Below are positions 1-7,564 of a DNA stretch of 64,000 bases, piece by piece (position 1 is the first letter of the stretch; every line of letters begins with the position of its first letter). The position numbers and the translations under genes were made by a program. The DNA is taken from the NCBI GenBank assembly GCA_020636845.1, contig JACJXD010000008.1, forward strand, positions 1-64,000, in the 5' to 3' direction. The DNA is from Bacteroidales bacterium. GTDB taxonomy: Bacteria; Bacteroidota; Bacteroidia; Bacteroidales; Tenuifilaceae. The notes below the pieces were generated by a model, which saw nothing but the letters and a program-made list of their open reading frames with translations, did not search any database and was not told where the DNA came from.

Positions 1-86
1 GAAAAAAGTTTTCCGATTTGAAACTATAGGCAAAATATTGATAAATATCACTTTATCGTTGAATCCTATTGTTTAGTTGTTTGCAG

Positions 87-126
87 TTTGTTAGCCCTTT
101 AGATTTTATAAAATATAGCTAACAAA
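87..126. repeat. 9-bp inverted repeat upstream of the acyl-CoA synthetase promoter
   Basis: TTTGTTAGC (87-95) and GCTAACAAA (118-126) are perfect inverted copies separated by 22 nt. The right arm ends four bases before the TTG box of the promoter. An operator for a dimeric regulator or a transcript hairpin are both possible; the role is inference. Confidence 0.4.
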
Positions 127-130
127 TAGA

Positions 131-159
131 TTGCAATTCCGTTTATAGTGATACATTTG
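131..159 (+). promoter_or_regulatory. Bacteroidota-type promoter for the acyl-CoA synthetase gene
   Basis: TTG at 131-133 and TACATTTG at 152-159 are separated by 18 nt and match the Bacteroidota primary sigma factor consensus (TTG / TAnnTTTG). Transcription would start near 165, leaving a leader of about 40 nt before the ATG at 203. Confidence 0.6.
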
Positions 160-202
160 CAGTTCGAAAAATGCATGGCTTTTTATAACAATTTGTTTTT
201 TA

Positions 203-1888
203 ATGATTACACTTAAAAAATTAACCATTCGGGATATTTTGTTCCGTTCTCGGATGACGTATTCAAATAGGCCAGCTCTAGCCTTTGCAGGTCAATCTCC
301 TATAAATTATGCTGATATGGCTGTTATAGTTCGGAATATTTCCGGATTGTTGAATACTATTGGCGTAAGCAAGGGCGATAAAGTTGCTTTAATTGGCGAA
401 AACAGCCCGAACTGGAGCATGTCTTACCTTGGAATTACATCAATGGGAGCCGTAGTTGTTCCTGTTCTTCCCGATTTTTCCGGAGAGGAAATGGAAAGTA
501 TTATTAAGCACAGCGAATCCAAGGTGGTTTTTATTTCGGCAAAGTTGTATCACAATATCAACATAAAAAACATACCTCAAGTTGAGGCTTTTGTGCTGTT
601 AAATACATTGGAACCGATAAATGAGGAAACCTACAGAAACGATCCGAGTTTAGGCTATAAAATTCCGGAGCCAATTGTTAATGTTGACTATTGCGATTGC
701 GAATTTCCTCGTCCCGAGGAGAACGATTTAGCCGCAATTATTTATACTTCGGGAACTACCGGGAGGCCAAAGGGTGTTATGCTAACACATAAGAATTTGG
801 TTTCCAACGTAATTTCTACGTTGATGATTCAGGAAGTTAACGAGAACGACAGGCTTTTGTCCATATTGCCGCTGTCGCACACGTACGAGTGCTCCATCGG
901 ATTTTTAATTCCAATGACAACGGGTGCTTCGGTTTACTATTTAGATAAGGCTCCAACTCCATCAATCCTTATACCTGCAATGCAGAAAATTAGGCCGACG
1001 ATGATGCTTGTTGTGCCTTTGGTAATCGAGAAGATTTATAAGAATAAAATTAAGCCGGAATTAACTTCTACTAAGTTAAAGAAAAGGCTTTACAGTTGGA
1101 GTATTACCCGAAAGTTACTTCATCGGGTTGCGGCTAAGAAGTTAATGGCAACATTCGGCGGTCAAATAAGATTTTTTGGAGTTGGTGGTGCAAAGCTTTC
1201 TTACGAAGTGGAACAGTTCCTTTACGAAGGGAAATTTCCATACTCTATTGGTTACGGGATGACCGAAACATCGCCACTTATAACTGGAAGTTCTCCAAAA
1301 TTGGTTAAGTTCAGAAGTGCCGGTTTTACGCTTCCGGGACAGGATTTGATGATTTTGGAACCAAATCCGGAAACAGGGGAAGGTGAGGTGCTGGTTCGAG
1401 GGAATAATCTTATGGTTGGCTATTATAAAGATGTGGAGTTAACCAAAACGATATTTTACAACGATTGGTTACGAACAGGGGACCTTGGAGTTATAGATAA
1501 AAATGGATACTTGGAGTTAAAGGGGCGTTCTAAAAATATGATTCTTAGCGCATCGGGCGAAAATATATATCCGGAGGAAATAGAGGATATTATAAATAAG
1601 CACGAGTTTGTTGTAGAATCAATGGTTTATGAAATGCGGGGAAAGCTTATGGCTAAAGTTCATCTTAATAAAGAGGCTTTGGATAAGTATATCGAAAATT
1701 TAAAGAGTACGGCCAAGGATATTCAGCAAACTGCTGAGGAAACATACAACAAGGTTTTGCAGGATATTATGAACTTTGTAAATGCAAAGGTGGCCAAATT
1801 TGCTAAGCTTAACCTTATAGAGCAGCAGCGCGAACCTTTCGAAAAAACACCGACGCAAAAGATAAAACGATTTATTTATAATAAGTAA
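203..1888 (+). CDS. Long-chain acyl-CoA synthetase (AMP-binding family)
   Basis: Activates a carboxylic acid, probably a long-chain fatty acid, to its acyl-CoA through an acyl-adenylate. The 561-aa protein has the P-loop-like AMP-binding motif TSGTTGRPKG near residues 181-190, the hinge motif TGDLG near 424 and a C-terminal PTQKIKR that supplies the adenylation lysine. About 60 residues before that motif form an extra charged helical stretch seen in long-chain synthetases. The ATG at 203 sits at a sensible distance from a strong promoter and the gene ends in an intrinsic terminator, so it is probably monocistronic. The family is certain; chain-length preference is inferred. Confidence 0.9.
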   Translation: MITLKKLTIRDILFRSRMTYSNRPALAFAGQSPINYADMAVIVRNISGLLNTIGVSKGDKVALIGENSPNWSMSYLGITSMGAVVVPVLPDFSGEEMESIIKHSESKVVFISAKLYHNINIKNIPQVEAFVLLNTLEPINEETYRNDPSLGYKIPEPIVNVDYCDCEFPRPEENDLAAIIYTSGTTGRPKGVMLTHKNLVSNVISTLMIQEVNENDRLLSILPLSHTYECSIGFLIPMTTGASVYYLDKAPTPSILIPAMQKIRPTMMLVVPLVIEKIYKNKIKPELTSTKLKKRLYSWSITRKLLHRVAAKKLMATFGGQIRFFGVGGAKLSYEVEQFLYEGKFPYSIGYGMTETSPLITGSSPKLVKFRSAGFTLPGQDLMILEPNPETGEGEVLVRGNNLMVGYYKDVELTKTIFYNDWLRTGDLGVIDKNGYLELKGRSKNMILSASGENIYPEEIEDIINKHEFVVESMVYEMRGKLMAKVHLNKEALDKYIENLKSTAKDIQQTAEETYNKVLQDIMNFVNAKVAKFAKLNLIEQQREPFEKTPTQKIKRFIYNK

Positions 1889-1889
1889 G

Positions 1890-1925
1890 AAAAAGCCTCT
1901 ATCTGTTCTGATAGAGGCTTTTTTA
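1890..1925. terminator. Bidirectional intrinsic terminator between acyl-CoA synthetase and lysA
   Basis: AAAAGCCTCTATC (1891-1903) pairs with GATAGAGGCTTTT (1910-1922) around a 6-nt loop. A runs on the left and T runs on the right let it act on both converging genes. Confidence 0.85.
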
Positions 1926-1928
1926 CGT

Positions 1929-3068
1929 TTAACTCATAGCGATTTCGGTTTCGGGATTTTCTAAGAAACTGCAACCCGGTAAATCGCGCATATTATATCT
2001 GGAACTCATAACTTCGCCGTAAGCACCGCAGGATAGAATTTCAATTATATCGCCACGCTTTGTTGTTGGCAGGTTAACATTGTCGTCGAAACAATCGGTT
2101 GTTTCGCAAATGGGGCCAACAATGCTGTAACTTTCACGAAGTTTTTCCTTTGATGTTGCATTCTCAATTTTGTGGTGTGCTCCGTACAGCGCAGGGCGAA
2201 GTAACGTGTTCATTCCTGCATCAACAATAACAAAGTTCTTTGTGTCCGTTTGCTTGGTGTATATCACCTTTGTAATAAGTTTTCCGCATTGTCCCACAAG
2301 CGATCGTCCCAATTCAAAATGAATATCCTTTGATTGAGTTTTCCCGATAATAGAGGAAATAGTTGCAAAATAGTTTTTAAAATCAGGAATAGAATTTTCA
2401 CTTGGATTTTCATAGTCAATTCCCAGTCCACCGCCCAAGTTTATGTAAGCAAATTTACCGTAAGGGTCTAACTCTTTTTCTACCTCCTTGGCTTTTATGG
2501 CCAAATCCCGAAAAACGTTCATTTGGGTAATTTGTGAGCCAATATGAAAGTGAAGGCCAATAAGATTTATATTTTTTAATATGGAGGTCAGTTGCATTGC
2601 ATATTTAGCCTCGTTAACAGTTAGTCCAAATTTATTCTGATTAGTTCCGGTTGTTATATTCTTATGCGTTTGTGCGTTAATGTTTGGGTTTATTCTTAGC
2701 GCTATGGCAACCTTTTTACTTTTCTCTGAAGCAATTCCATTTATAACTTCCAATTCCTGAATGGACTCGCAGTGCAAGCAAAATATGTTATTGCTTATGG
2801 CAAAATCTATTTCCTCGTCGGTTTTTCCTACGCCGGCAAACACTATTTTATTAGGAGCGAATCCATTCTCTAGTGCGATTTTTACTTCATTTCCGCTAAC
2901 ACAATCGGCCCCAAACCCAAATTCGGCAATAATTTTTAGAAGTGTTGGGTTTGAGTTTGCCTTAAGGGCATAATGAATTTTATAGCCGTTTAGCTGTGCT
3001 TCCAGTTTTGCAACTTCGAGTGTTTGCCTCAATAGCCCTGTGTCGTATAGGTAATATGGCGTTTGCAT
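1929..3068 (-). CDS. lysA: Diaminopimelate decarboxylase
   Basis: Catalyses the last step of lysine synthesis, meso-diaminopimelate to L-lysine, with PLP. Fold-type III signatures are present: PLP lysine in HYALKANS near residue 36, the phosphate-binding GGGLGIDY loop, a variant ELGRS in place of EPGRS, and GPICETTDCF, whose Cys and Glu are diagnostic for DAP over ornithine substrates. I place the start at 3068 (MQTPYYLYD), four nt after the lysC stop; an upstream ATG at 3095 is in frame but would overlap lysC by 23 nt and add nine unusual residues. It forms an operon with lysC and shares its leader. Confidence 0.93.
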   Translation of the reverse strand: MQTPYYLYDTGLLRQTLEVAKLEAQLNGYKIHYALKANSNPTLLKIIAEFGFGADCVSGNEVKIALENGFAPNKIVFAGVGKTDEEIDFAISNNIFCLHCESIQELEVINGIASEKSKKVAIALRINPNINAQTHKNITTGTNQNKFGLTVNEAKYAMQLTSILKNINLIGLHFHIGSQITQMNVFRDLAIKAKEVEKELDPYGKFAYINLGGGLGIDYENPSENSIPDFKNYFATISSIIGKTQSKDIHFELGRSLVGQCGKLITKVIYTKQTDTKNFVIVDAGMNTLLRPALYGAHHKIENATSKEKLRESYSIVGPICETTDCFDDNVNLPTTKRGDIIEILSCGAYGEVMSSRYNMRDLPGCSFLENPETEIAMS

Positions 3069-3072
3069 GGCG

Positions 3073-4434
3073 TTAAATATTAACAGGTTGCGCAATTAAC
3101 TCGGAGTTTAAGGTAGCGGTTCTCGATGCGACAATTTTTTGCAGCAAGTTGAGGGCTTTTACTTTGTGTTGGCTATCAACAGAAATGGAAATGTTGTTAC
3201 TGCTACCTCCGTATGAAATCATTTTAATGGGAATTTCCTTTAGCGCATCGAAAACGAGGGCGGCATAACCATTTTTGTCGGCTTCAAAATCGCCAACAAT
3301 GCAGATAATAGTTTGATTTTTACTTACCGTTACATTCGAAAACTTCGAGATCTGTTTGGTGATTTCATCCAGTTTATCTGCATTATCGATGGTTAACGAA
3401 ATAGCTACCTCCGATGTGGTAATCATATCTACAGCCGTTTGTAGTTGGTTAAACACTTCGAAAACCTTGTTAAGAAAGCCATAAGCGAGCAGCATTCTCG
3501 AGGATTGAATATTTATGGTCGTTATCCCATCCTTTGCCGCGATAGCCTTAATGCCTTGAGGGTTGCGAAAAACCGAAATAAGTGTTCCATTGTCCTGCGG
3601 TTGCAACGTGTTTTTTAGTAAAACGGGAATTTCTTTAACTCGACAGGGTTGAATGGTTGAAGGATGTAGTATTTTTGCTCCGAAATAGGCAAGTTCGGCC
3701 GCTTCATCGTACGATAAGTGTCTAAGTGGCGATGTATTTTCAACGTAGCGAGGGTCGTTGTTATGAACGCCGTCAATATCTGTCCAAATCTGGACTTCGT
3801 TGGCATTAATAACGTTTCCAATAATTGCGGCAGAGTAGTCGCTGCCACCACGTCCCAAATTGTCTATTTCCCCCGTAGCATTTCTGCAGATAAAACCTTC
3901 GGTTATATAAATCTGGACAAAAGGGCTTGATTGTATGCTCCGATTAATATTCTCTTCAATATAAAAATAGTCGGGTTCTTTGTCTTTATCAATACGCATA
4001 AAATTTAAGGCGGGGATGTATGCCGATTTAAAGCCTAGTTCGGTTAAGTACATTTGAAATAGTGCTGTAGAAATCATTTCACCAAAGGCAATAATCTCTC
4101 TTGATCCCTTTTCGGACAAACCGCCGGCTACTTTTCTGGATATTTGCAGGAATGTGTCGTTTATAAAGAGTTCTCCTCTATTCTGATATGTTTGAGATTG
4201 ATATAGTTTCTTTACGGTTGCAATGTATTTATTCTCAAGGGTTCTTATCATTTCCATAGCCTCGTGCATATTGTCACTTTTGGCTTTGTTGGTTATTTCA
4301 ATAAGCGTATTGGTTGTTCCTGCCATGGCCGAAAGAACAACAATACAGGGTTCGTTTGCCGGAAGCAAATTTGCAATGCTTCCGATACGTTCTGCACTTC
4401 CTACCGATGTGCCTCCAAATTTTAAAACTTTCAT
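3073..4434 (-). CDS. lysC: Aspartate kinase (monofunctional)
   Basis: Phosphorylates aspartate, the first step of the lysine/threonine/methionine pathway. The 453-aa protein begins with the kinase motif KFGGTSVGS, has GRGGSDYSA in the catalytic domain, and ends with ACT-type regulatory modules (about residues 305-450) that usually bind an end product. There is no C-terminal homoserine dehydrogenase, so it is not the ThrA fusion. Pairing with lysA suggests a lysine-dedicated isozyme. The 220 nt upstream hold a leader ORF and an antiterminator/terminator pair annotated separately, so feedback probably acts on both enzyme and transcription. Confidence 0.95.
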   Translation of the reverse strand: MKVLKFGGTSVGSAERIGSIANLLPANEPCIVVLSAMAGTTNTLIEITNKAKSDNMHEAMEMIRTLENKYIATVKKLYQSQTYQNRGELFINDTFLQISRKVAGGLSEKGSREIIAFGEMISTALFQMYLTELGFKSAYIPALNFMRIDKDKEPDYFYIEENINRSIQSSPFVQIYITEGFICRNATGEIDNLGRGGSDYSAAIIGNVINANEVQIWTDIDGVHNNDPRYVENTSPLRHLSYDEAAELAYFGAKILHPSTIQPCRVKEIPVLLKNTLQPQDNGTLISVFRNPQGIKAIAAKDGITTINIQSSRMLLAYGFLNKVFEVFNQLQTAVDMITTSEVAISLTIDNADKLDEITKQISKFSNVTVSKNQTIICIVGDFEADKNGYAALVFDALKEIPIKMISYGGSSNNISISVDSQHKVKALNLLQKIVASRTATLNSELIAQPVNI

Positions 4435-4454
4435 TTTACCCTATTTAAATTGTT

Positions 4455-4541
4455 AAAAAAAAAGCCCGCAGAATTCTGCAGGCCTTGTTAGTATCTAGTT
4501 TTTACTTATGTATGCTATGGAACTATACTATCAGCCTGCAG
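4455..4541 (-). promoter_or_regulatory. Attenuator (antiterminator/terminator) upstream of lysC
   Basis: In the minus-strand transcript the segment GCCTGCAG (4483-4476) can pair with CTGCGGGC (4471-4464) to form a terminator followed by nine U (4463-4455), 20 nt before the lysC start. The same GCCTGCAG can instead pair with an upstream CTGCAGGC (4541-4534). That alternative helix continues as TAGTAT (4530-4525) with ATACTA (4494-4489) and AGTT (4524-4521) with AACT (4500-4497), giving 18 pairs in all. The upstream arm lies over the last codons of a leader ORF, so ribosome position would decide which fold wins. The base pairing is seen directly; the mechanism is inferred from classical amino-acid operon attenuation. 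Confidence 0.75.
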
Positions 4542-4634
4542 TAACATGCGTTTTTTACACATAGACATATACCTCATACCCTTATTGAGTACGACATTGT
4601 TAGTCTTTGTGTAAATGGCCGATTGATGAAGCAT
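4515..4634 (-). CDS. Candidate lysC leader peptide, 39 aa
   Basis: The ATG at 4634 is about 19 nt downstream of the predicted transcription start. The ORF is rich in aspartate-family residues: Thr9, Lys10, Thr11, Lys18, several Met and a Lys27-Lys28 pair. The first base of the Lys27 codon (4556) is 15 nt before the antiterminator arm (4541), so a ribosome stalled there would leave the arm free, whereas one that reaches the stop (4515-4517) would cover or disrupt it. No similarity to a known protein is expected for a leader. Shorter versions from internal ATGs are possible. Function is inferred from geometry. Confidence 0.55.
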   Translation of the reverse strand: MLHQSAIYTKTNNVVLNKGMRYMSMCKKRMLLQADSIVP

Positions 4635-4657
4635 AAAATAGTTGGATTTGAACTGTG

Positions 4658-4665
4658 CAAATGTA
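4658..4665 (-). promoter_or_regulatory. -7 element of the lysC-lysA promoter
   Basis: Reads TACATTTG on the minus strand, an exact TAnnTTTG match. No TTG box is visible at the expected distance, so this is a one-box call. It puts the transcript start near 4653, just before the leader ORF. Confidence 0.45.
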
Positions 4666-4770
4666 ATATATTTTTTTAATGATGATATTATTAAGTTAGA
4701 ATAGATACAAAATATTCCGTAGTGCTTTTTTATTGCGCAAAACAAATTAGAATCAACACATAACTATATT

Positions 4771-4800
4771 TTGTCTGTACATTAATATTCTTTACTTTTG
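4771..4800 (+). promoter_or_regulatory. Promoter for pheT
   Basis: TTG (4771-4773), 19-nt spacer and TACTTTTG (4793-4800) match the Bacteroidota consensus. The start would be near 4805, leaving a leader of about 45 nt with no obvious attenuator. Confidence 0.65.
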
Positions 4801-4850
4801 CTGTTCTGATATGATTTATATCGCTATTTAGACAATAAAGTTTTTTACCA

Positions 4851-7307
4851 ATGAAAATTTCACATAGCTGGTTAAAGCAGTACATCGATGTAGATTTGTT
4901 GCCGGAGCAGATTTCGGAAATACTAACATCTATTGGTCTTGAAGTTGAAAGTTTAGAAAAGGTTGAGTCCATTAAAGGTGGGCTTAAAGGTGTTGTTGTT
5001 GGAAAGGTTATTACTTGCGAAAGACACCCCAATGCCGATAAGTTAAGTATAACGCAGGTTGATACGGGCGAGGGCGAATTGCTAAGTATTGTTTGTGGCG
5101 CTCCAAATGTGGCTAAGGACCAAAAAGTGCTTGTAGCAACGGTTGGTGCAACCTTATACTCTGGCGATAAGGAGATAGTTATAAAGCGTGCCAAGTTAAG
5201 GGGCGTAGAATCCTCGGGAATGATCTGTGCCGAGGATGAGTTGGGCTTGGGAACCTCTCATGCAGGAATTATGGTTCTTCCCGAAAGTGCAGCGGTTGGT
5301 ACGCCTGCAAGTGAATATTTTAATATTGAAGACGATTACGTTTACGAAATTGGGCTTACACCAAACAGGATTGACGCTGCTTCTCATATTGGTGTTGCTC
5401 GCGATTTAATAGCATATCTTAAATTCCATAAGGGAGTTGGCAACTTGCAATGGCCGGATATAAAGGATTTTAAGGTTGATAACCAGAAATTGCCAGTTCC
5501 TGTAGAAATTATTACCAAAGAGGCATGTACACGATATTCGGGAATTACCGTTAGCGGTGTAAAAGTGGGACCATCGCCCGAGTGGCTTCAAAAAAGGTTG
5601 AAATCCATTGGATTAAATCCTATAAATAACGTAGTTGACGTTACAAACTTTATTTTGAATGAGGTTGGCCAACCCTTACATGCCTTTAATGTTGCTGCAA
5701 TTAAGGGAAAAAAGGTTTTGGTAAAAACGTTGCAGGAAGGAACACCTTTTGTAACCCTCGATGGCGTTGAGCGGAAACTTTCCGATAAGGATTTGATGAT
5801 TTGTAATGAGTCGGAACCCATGTGCATTGCGGGCGTTTTTGGCGGATTAACTTCCGGAGTAACCAATGCTACTACCGATGTTTTTATTGAGAGTGCATGT
5901 TTTAATCCTGTATATGTTCGCAAAACAGCCAGAAGGCATGGCTTAAACACCGATGCTTCCTTCCGGTACGAACGCGGAAGCGACCCAAACATTACCATTT
6001 GGGCGTTAAAGCGTGCCGCTATGTTGATTAAGGAGGTTGCAGGTGGCGAAATATCTTCGGATATTGTTGACGTATATCCTGTTCCGCAGGAGAAGTATAA
6101 GGTTGAATTTGACTATAACCGTGCTTGCAGCTTAATTGGAAAGAAAATTTCCGAAGCAGAAGTGGAAAAAATATTAACAGCGCTTGAAATAGACATTGTG
6201 AGTAGGAATGAAAGTGTTTGGAATCTTGCAGTTCCGACATACCGTGTTGATGTTAGGCGCGAAGCCGATGTGGTTGAGGATGTGCTTAGAATTTATGGCT
6301 TTAACAATGTTGAAGTTCCCGAAAAAGTTAGCAGTACGCTAAGTTTTTCCAAGAAACCCGACGATTATCAGTTGCAGAATGTTGTTGCCGATTACCTTAC
6401 GGCAAATCATTTTAACGAGATTATGAGCAACTCGTTGACCAAGGGTGCATACTACAACGATTTAAAAACGTATCCGGCCGATAATTCGGTTAAAATTTTA
6501 AATCCGCTTAGCAACGACCTTAACGTAATGAGGCAAACGCTTTTGTTTAGCGGAATGGAGAGCATTCAACGAAATGTCAATTTCAGAAATCCTAACCTTA
6601 AGTTGTACGAGTTTGGCAACTGCTACTTTTACCATTCCGAAACCCATAAGGAAGGCGTGGCGCTTAGTAGTTATTCGGAAGCGTTCAGGCTTGGTGTTTG
6701 GCTTACTGGAATGTTCGGTCCCGAGCATTGGATGGAGAAACCCGAAAAGGTGAACTTTTTCCATCTCAAGGGATTTGTTCATGCCGTTTTAAACCGTTTT
6801 GGTATTGATGCTTTTTCGTTGGAAACTACCGATGCTCCTGGCGATTTGTTCGATTATGGAATTACCTACCTTCAGAATGGTAAGCCTGTTGTTAGTTTTG
6901 GCTTGGTAAGTCAAAATGTAAACAGGATGTTCGATGTTAAAACGGATATTTTCTTCGCCGAAATAGAGTGGAAAATGCTGGTAAGCAACTTTGCCAAGCA
7001 TAAAATTCAGTATAAGGAAATGTCGAAATATCCTGAAGTAAAAAGGGATTTGGCATTGCTTCTTGATGCTTCGGTAACTTTTGAACAAGTCCGTAACATT
7101 GCCTTTAAAGCGGAAAGAAAGTTGTTGAAAAAGGTTAGCCTATTCGATGTTTATCAGGGGAAAAACCTTCCCGACGGGAAGAAGTCGTATGCGGTTAGTT
7201 ACATTTTACAGGACGAGAACCGCACGTTAACCGACGAGCATATCGATAAAACCATGAAACGCTTGGTTGATGCCTATGCAAAGGAGTTGGGCGCACAACT
7301 TCGATAA
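4851..7307 (+). CDS. pheT: Phenylalanyl-tRNA synthetase beta subunit
   Basis: Forms the alpha2-beta2 enzyme that charges tRNA-Phe; the beta chain carries the editing site. At 818 aa it has the usual full length. The order is an N-terminal segment (MKISHSWLKQYI), an EMAP/OB-type tRNA-binding domain at about 40-150, the B3/B4 editing region with the INNVVDVTN motif near 260, the B5 domain (about 410-480), a catalytic-like domain, and a C-terminal ferredoxin-like anticodon-binding domain (SKYPEVKRDLALLL to the end). No pheS is adjacent, so the alpha subunit is encoded elsewhere. It has its own promoter and terminator. Confidence 0.97.
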   Translation: MKISHSWLKQYIDVDLLPEQISEILTSIGLEVESLEKVESIKGGLKGVVVGKVITCERHPNADKLSITQVDTGEGELLSIVCGAPNVAKDQKVLVATVGATLYSGDKEIVIKRAKLRGVESSGMICAEDELGLGTSHAGIMVLPESAAVGTPASEYFNIEDDYVYEIGLTPNRIDAASHIGVARDLIAYLKFHKGVGNLQWPDIKDFKVDNQKLPVPVEIITKEACTRYSGITVSGVKVGPSPEWLQKRLKSIGLNPINNVVDVTNFILNEVGQPLHAFNVAAIKGKKVLVKTLQEGTPFVTLDGVERKLSDKDLMICNESEPMCIAGVFGGLTSGVTNATTDVFIESACFNPVYVRKTARRHGLNTDASFRYERGSDPNITIWALKRAAMLIKEVAGGEISSDIVDVYPVPQEKYKVEFDYNRACSLIGKKISEAEVEKILTALEIDIVSRNESVWNLAVPTYRVDVRREADVVEDVLRIYGFNNVEVPEKVSSTLSFSKKPDDYQLQNVVADYLTANHFNEIMSNSLTKGAYYNDLKTYPADNSVKILNPLSNDLNVMRQTLLFSGMESIQRNVNFRNPNLKLYEFGNCYFYHSETHKEGVALSSYSEAFRLGVWLTGMFGPEHWMEKPEKVNFFHLKGFVHAVLNRFGIDAFSLETTDAPGDLFDYGITYLQNGKPVVSFGLVSQNVNRMFDVKTDIFFAEIEWKMLVSNFAKHKIQYKEMSKYPEVKRDLALLLDASVTFEQVRNIAFKAERKLLKKVSLFDVYQGKNLPDGKKSYAVSYILQDENRTLTDEHIDKTMKRLVDAYAKELGAQLR

Positions 7308-7324
7308 AAATTAGCAATCGATAT

Positions 7325-7354
7325 AAAAGGTCTTCTAAATGGAGACCTTTTTTT
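7325..7354 (+). terminator. Intrinsic terminator after pheT
   Basis: GGTCT (7329-7333) pairs with AGACC (7343-7347); flanking A and T runs extend the stem, and seven T follow. Confidence 0.8.
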
Positions 7355-7564
7355 GTATCCGAACACTTTTTTTATATGTCGAGAGTTGGGGTTAGCATAA
7401 AATTAAGTCGTTATGAGTTTGACCGTAAATTTATTTTGCTAATGGATTGGTAGATGTAAACGTCAAGTTTTTTTAATATCGATGATTTTTTATTTTTATG
7501 TCGAATTCTTGTTAATTTGGGTTGGTAAAGAAAATATTATAATGAAATAAATAGCCGCTCGCAG
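7355..7564. other. Intergenic region before the propeller sensor kinase
   Basis: AT-rich, with no convincing ORF on either strand and no exact TAnnTTTG element. Whatever starts transcription of the sensor kinase lies here but is not recognisable by eye. Confidence 0.5.

Noticed and set aside
4730..5194. 154-aa minus-strand ORF overlapping the start of pheT
   Set aside because: It is antisense to conserved pheT sequence and overlies its promoter; low-complexity Thr/Ser composition is typical of shadow ORFs.
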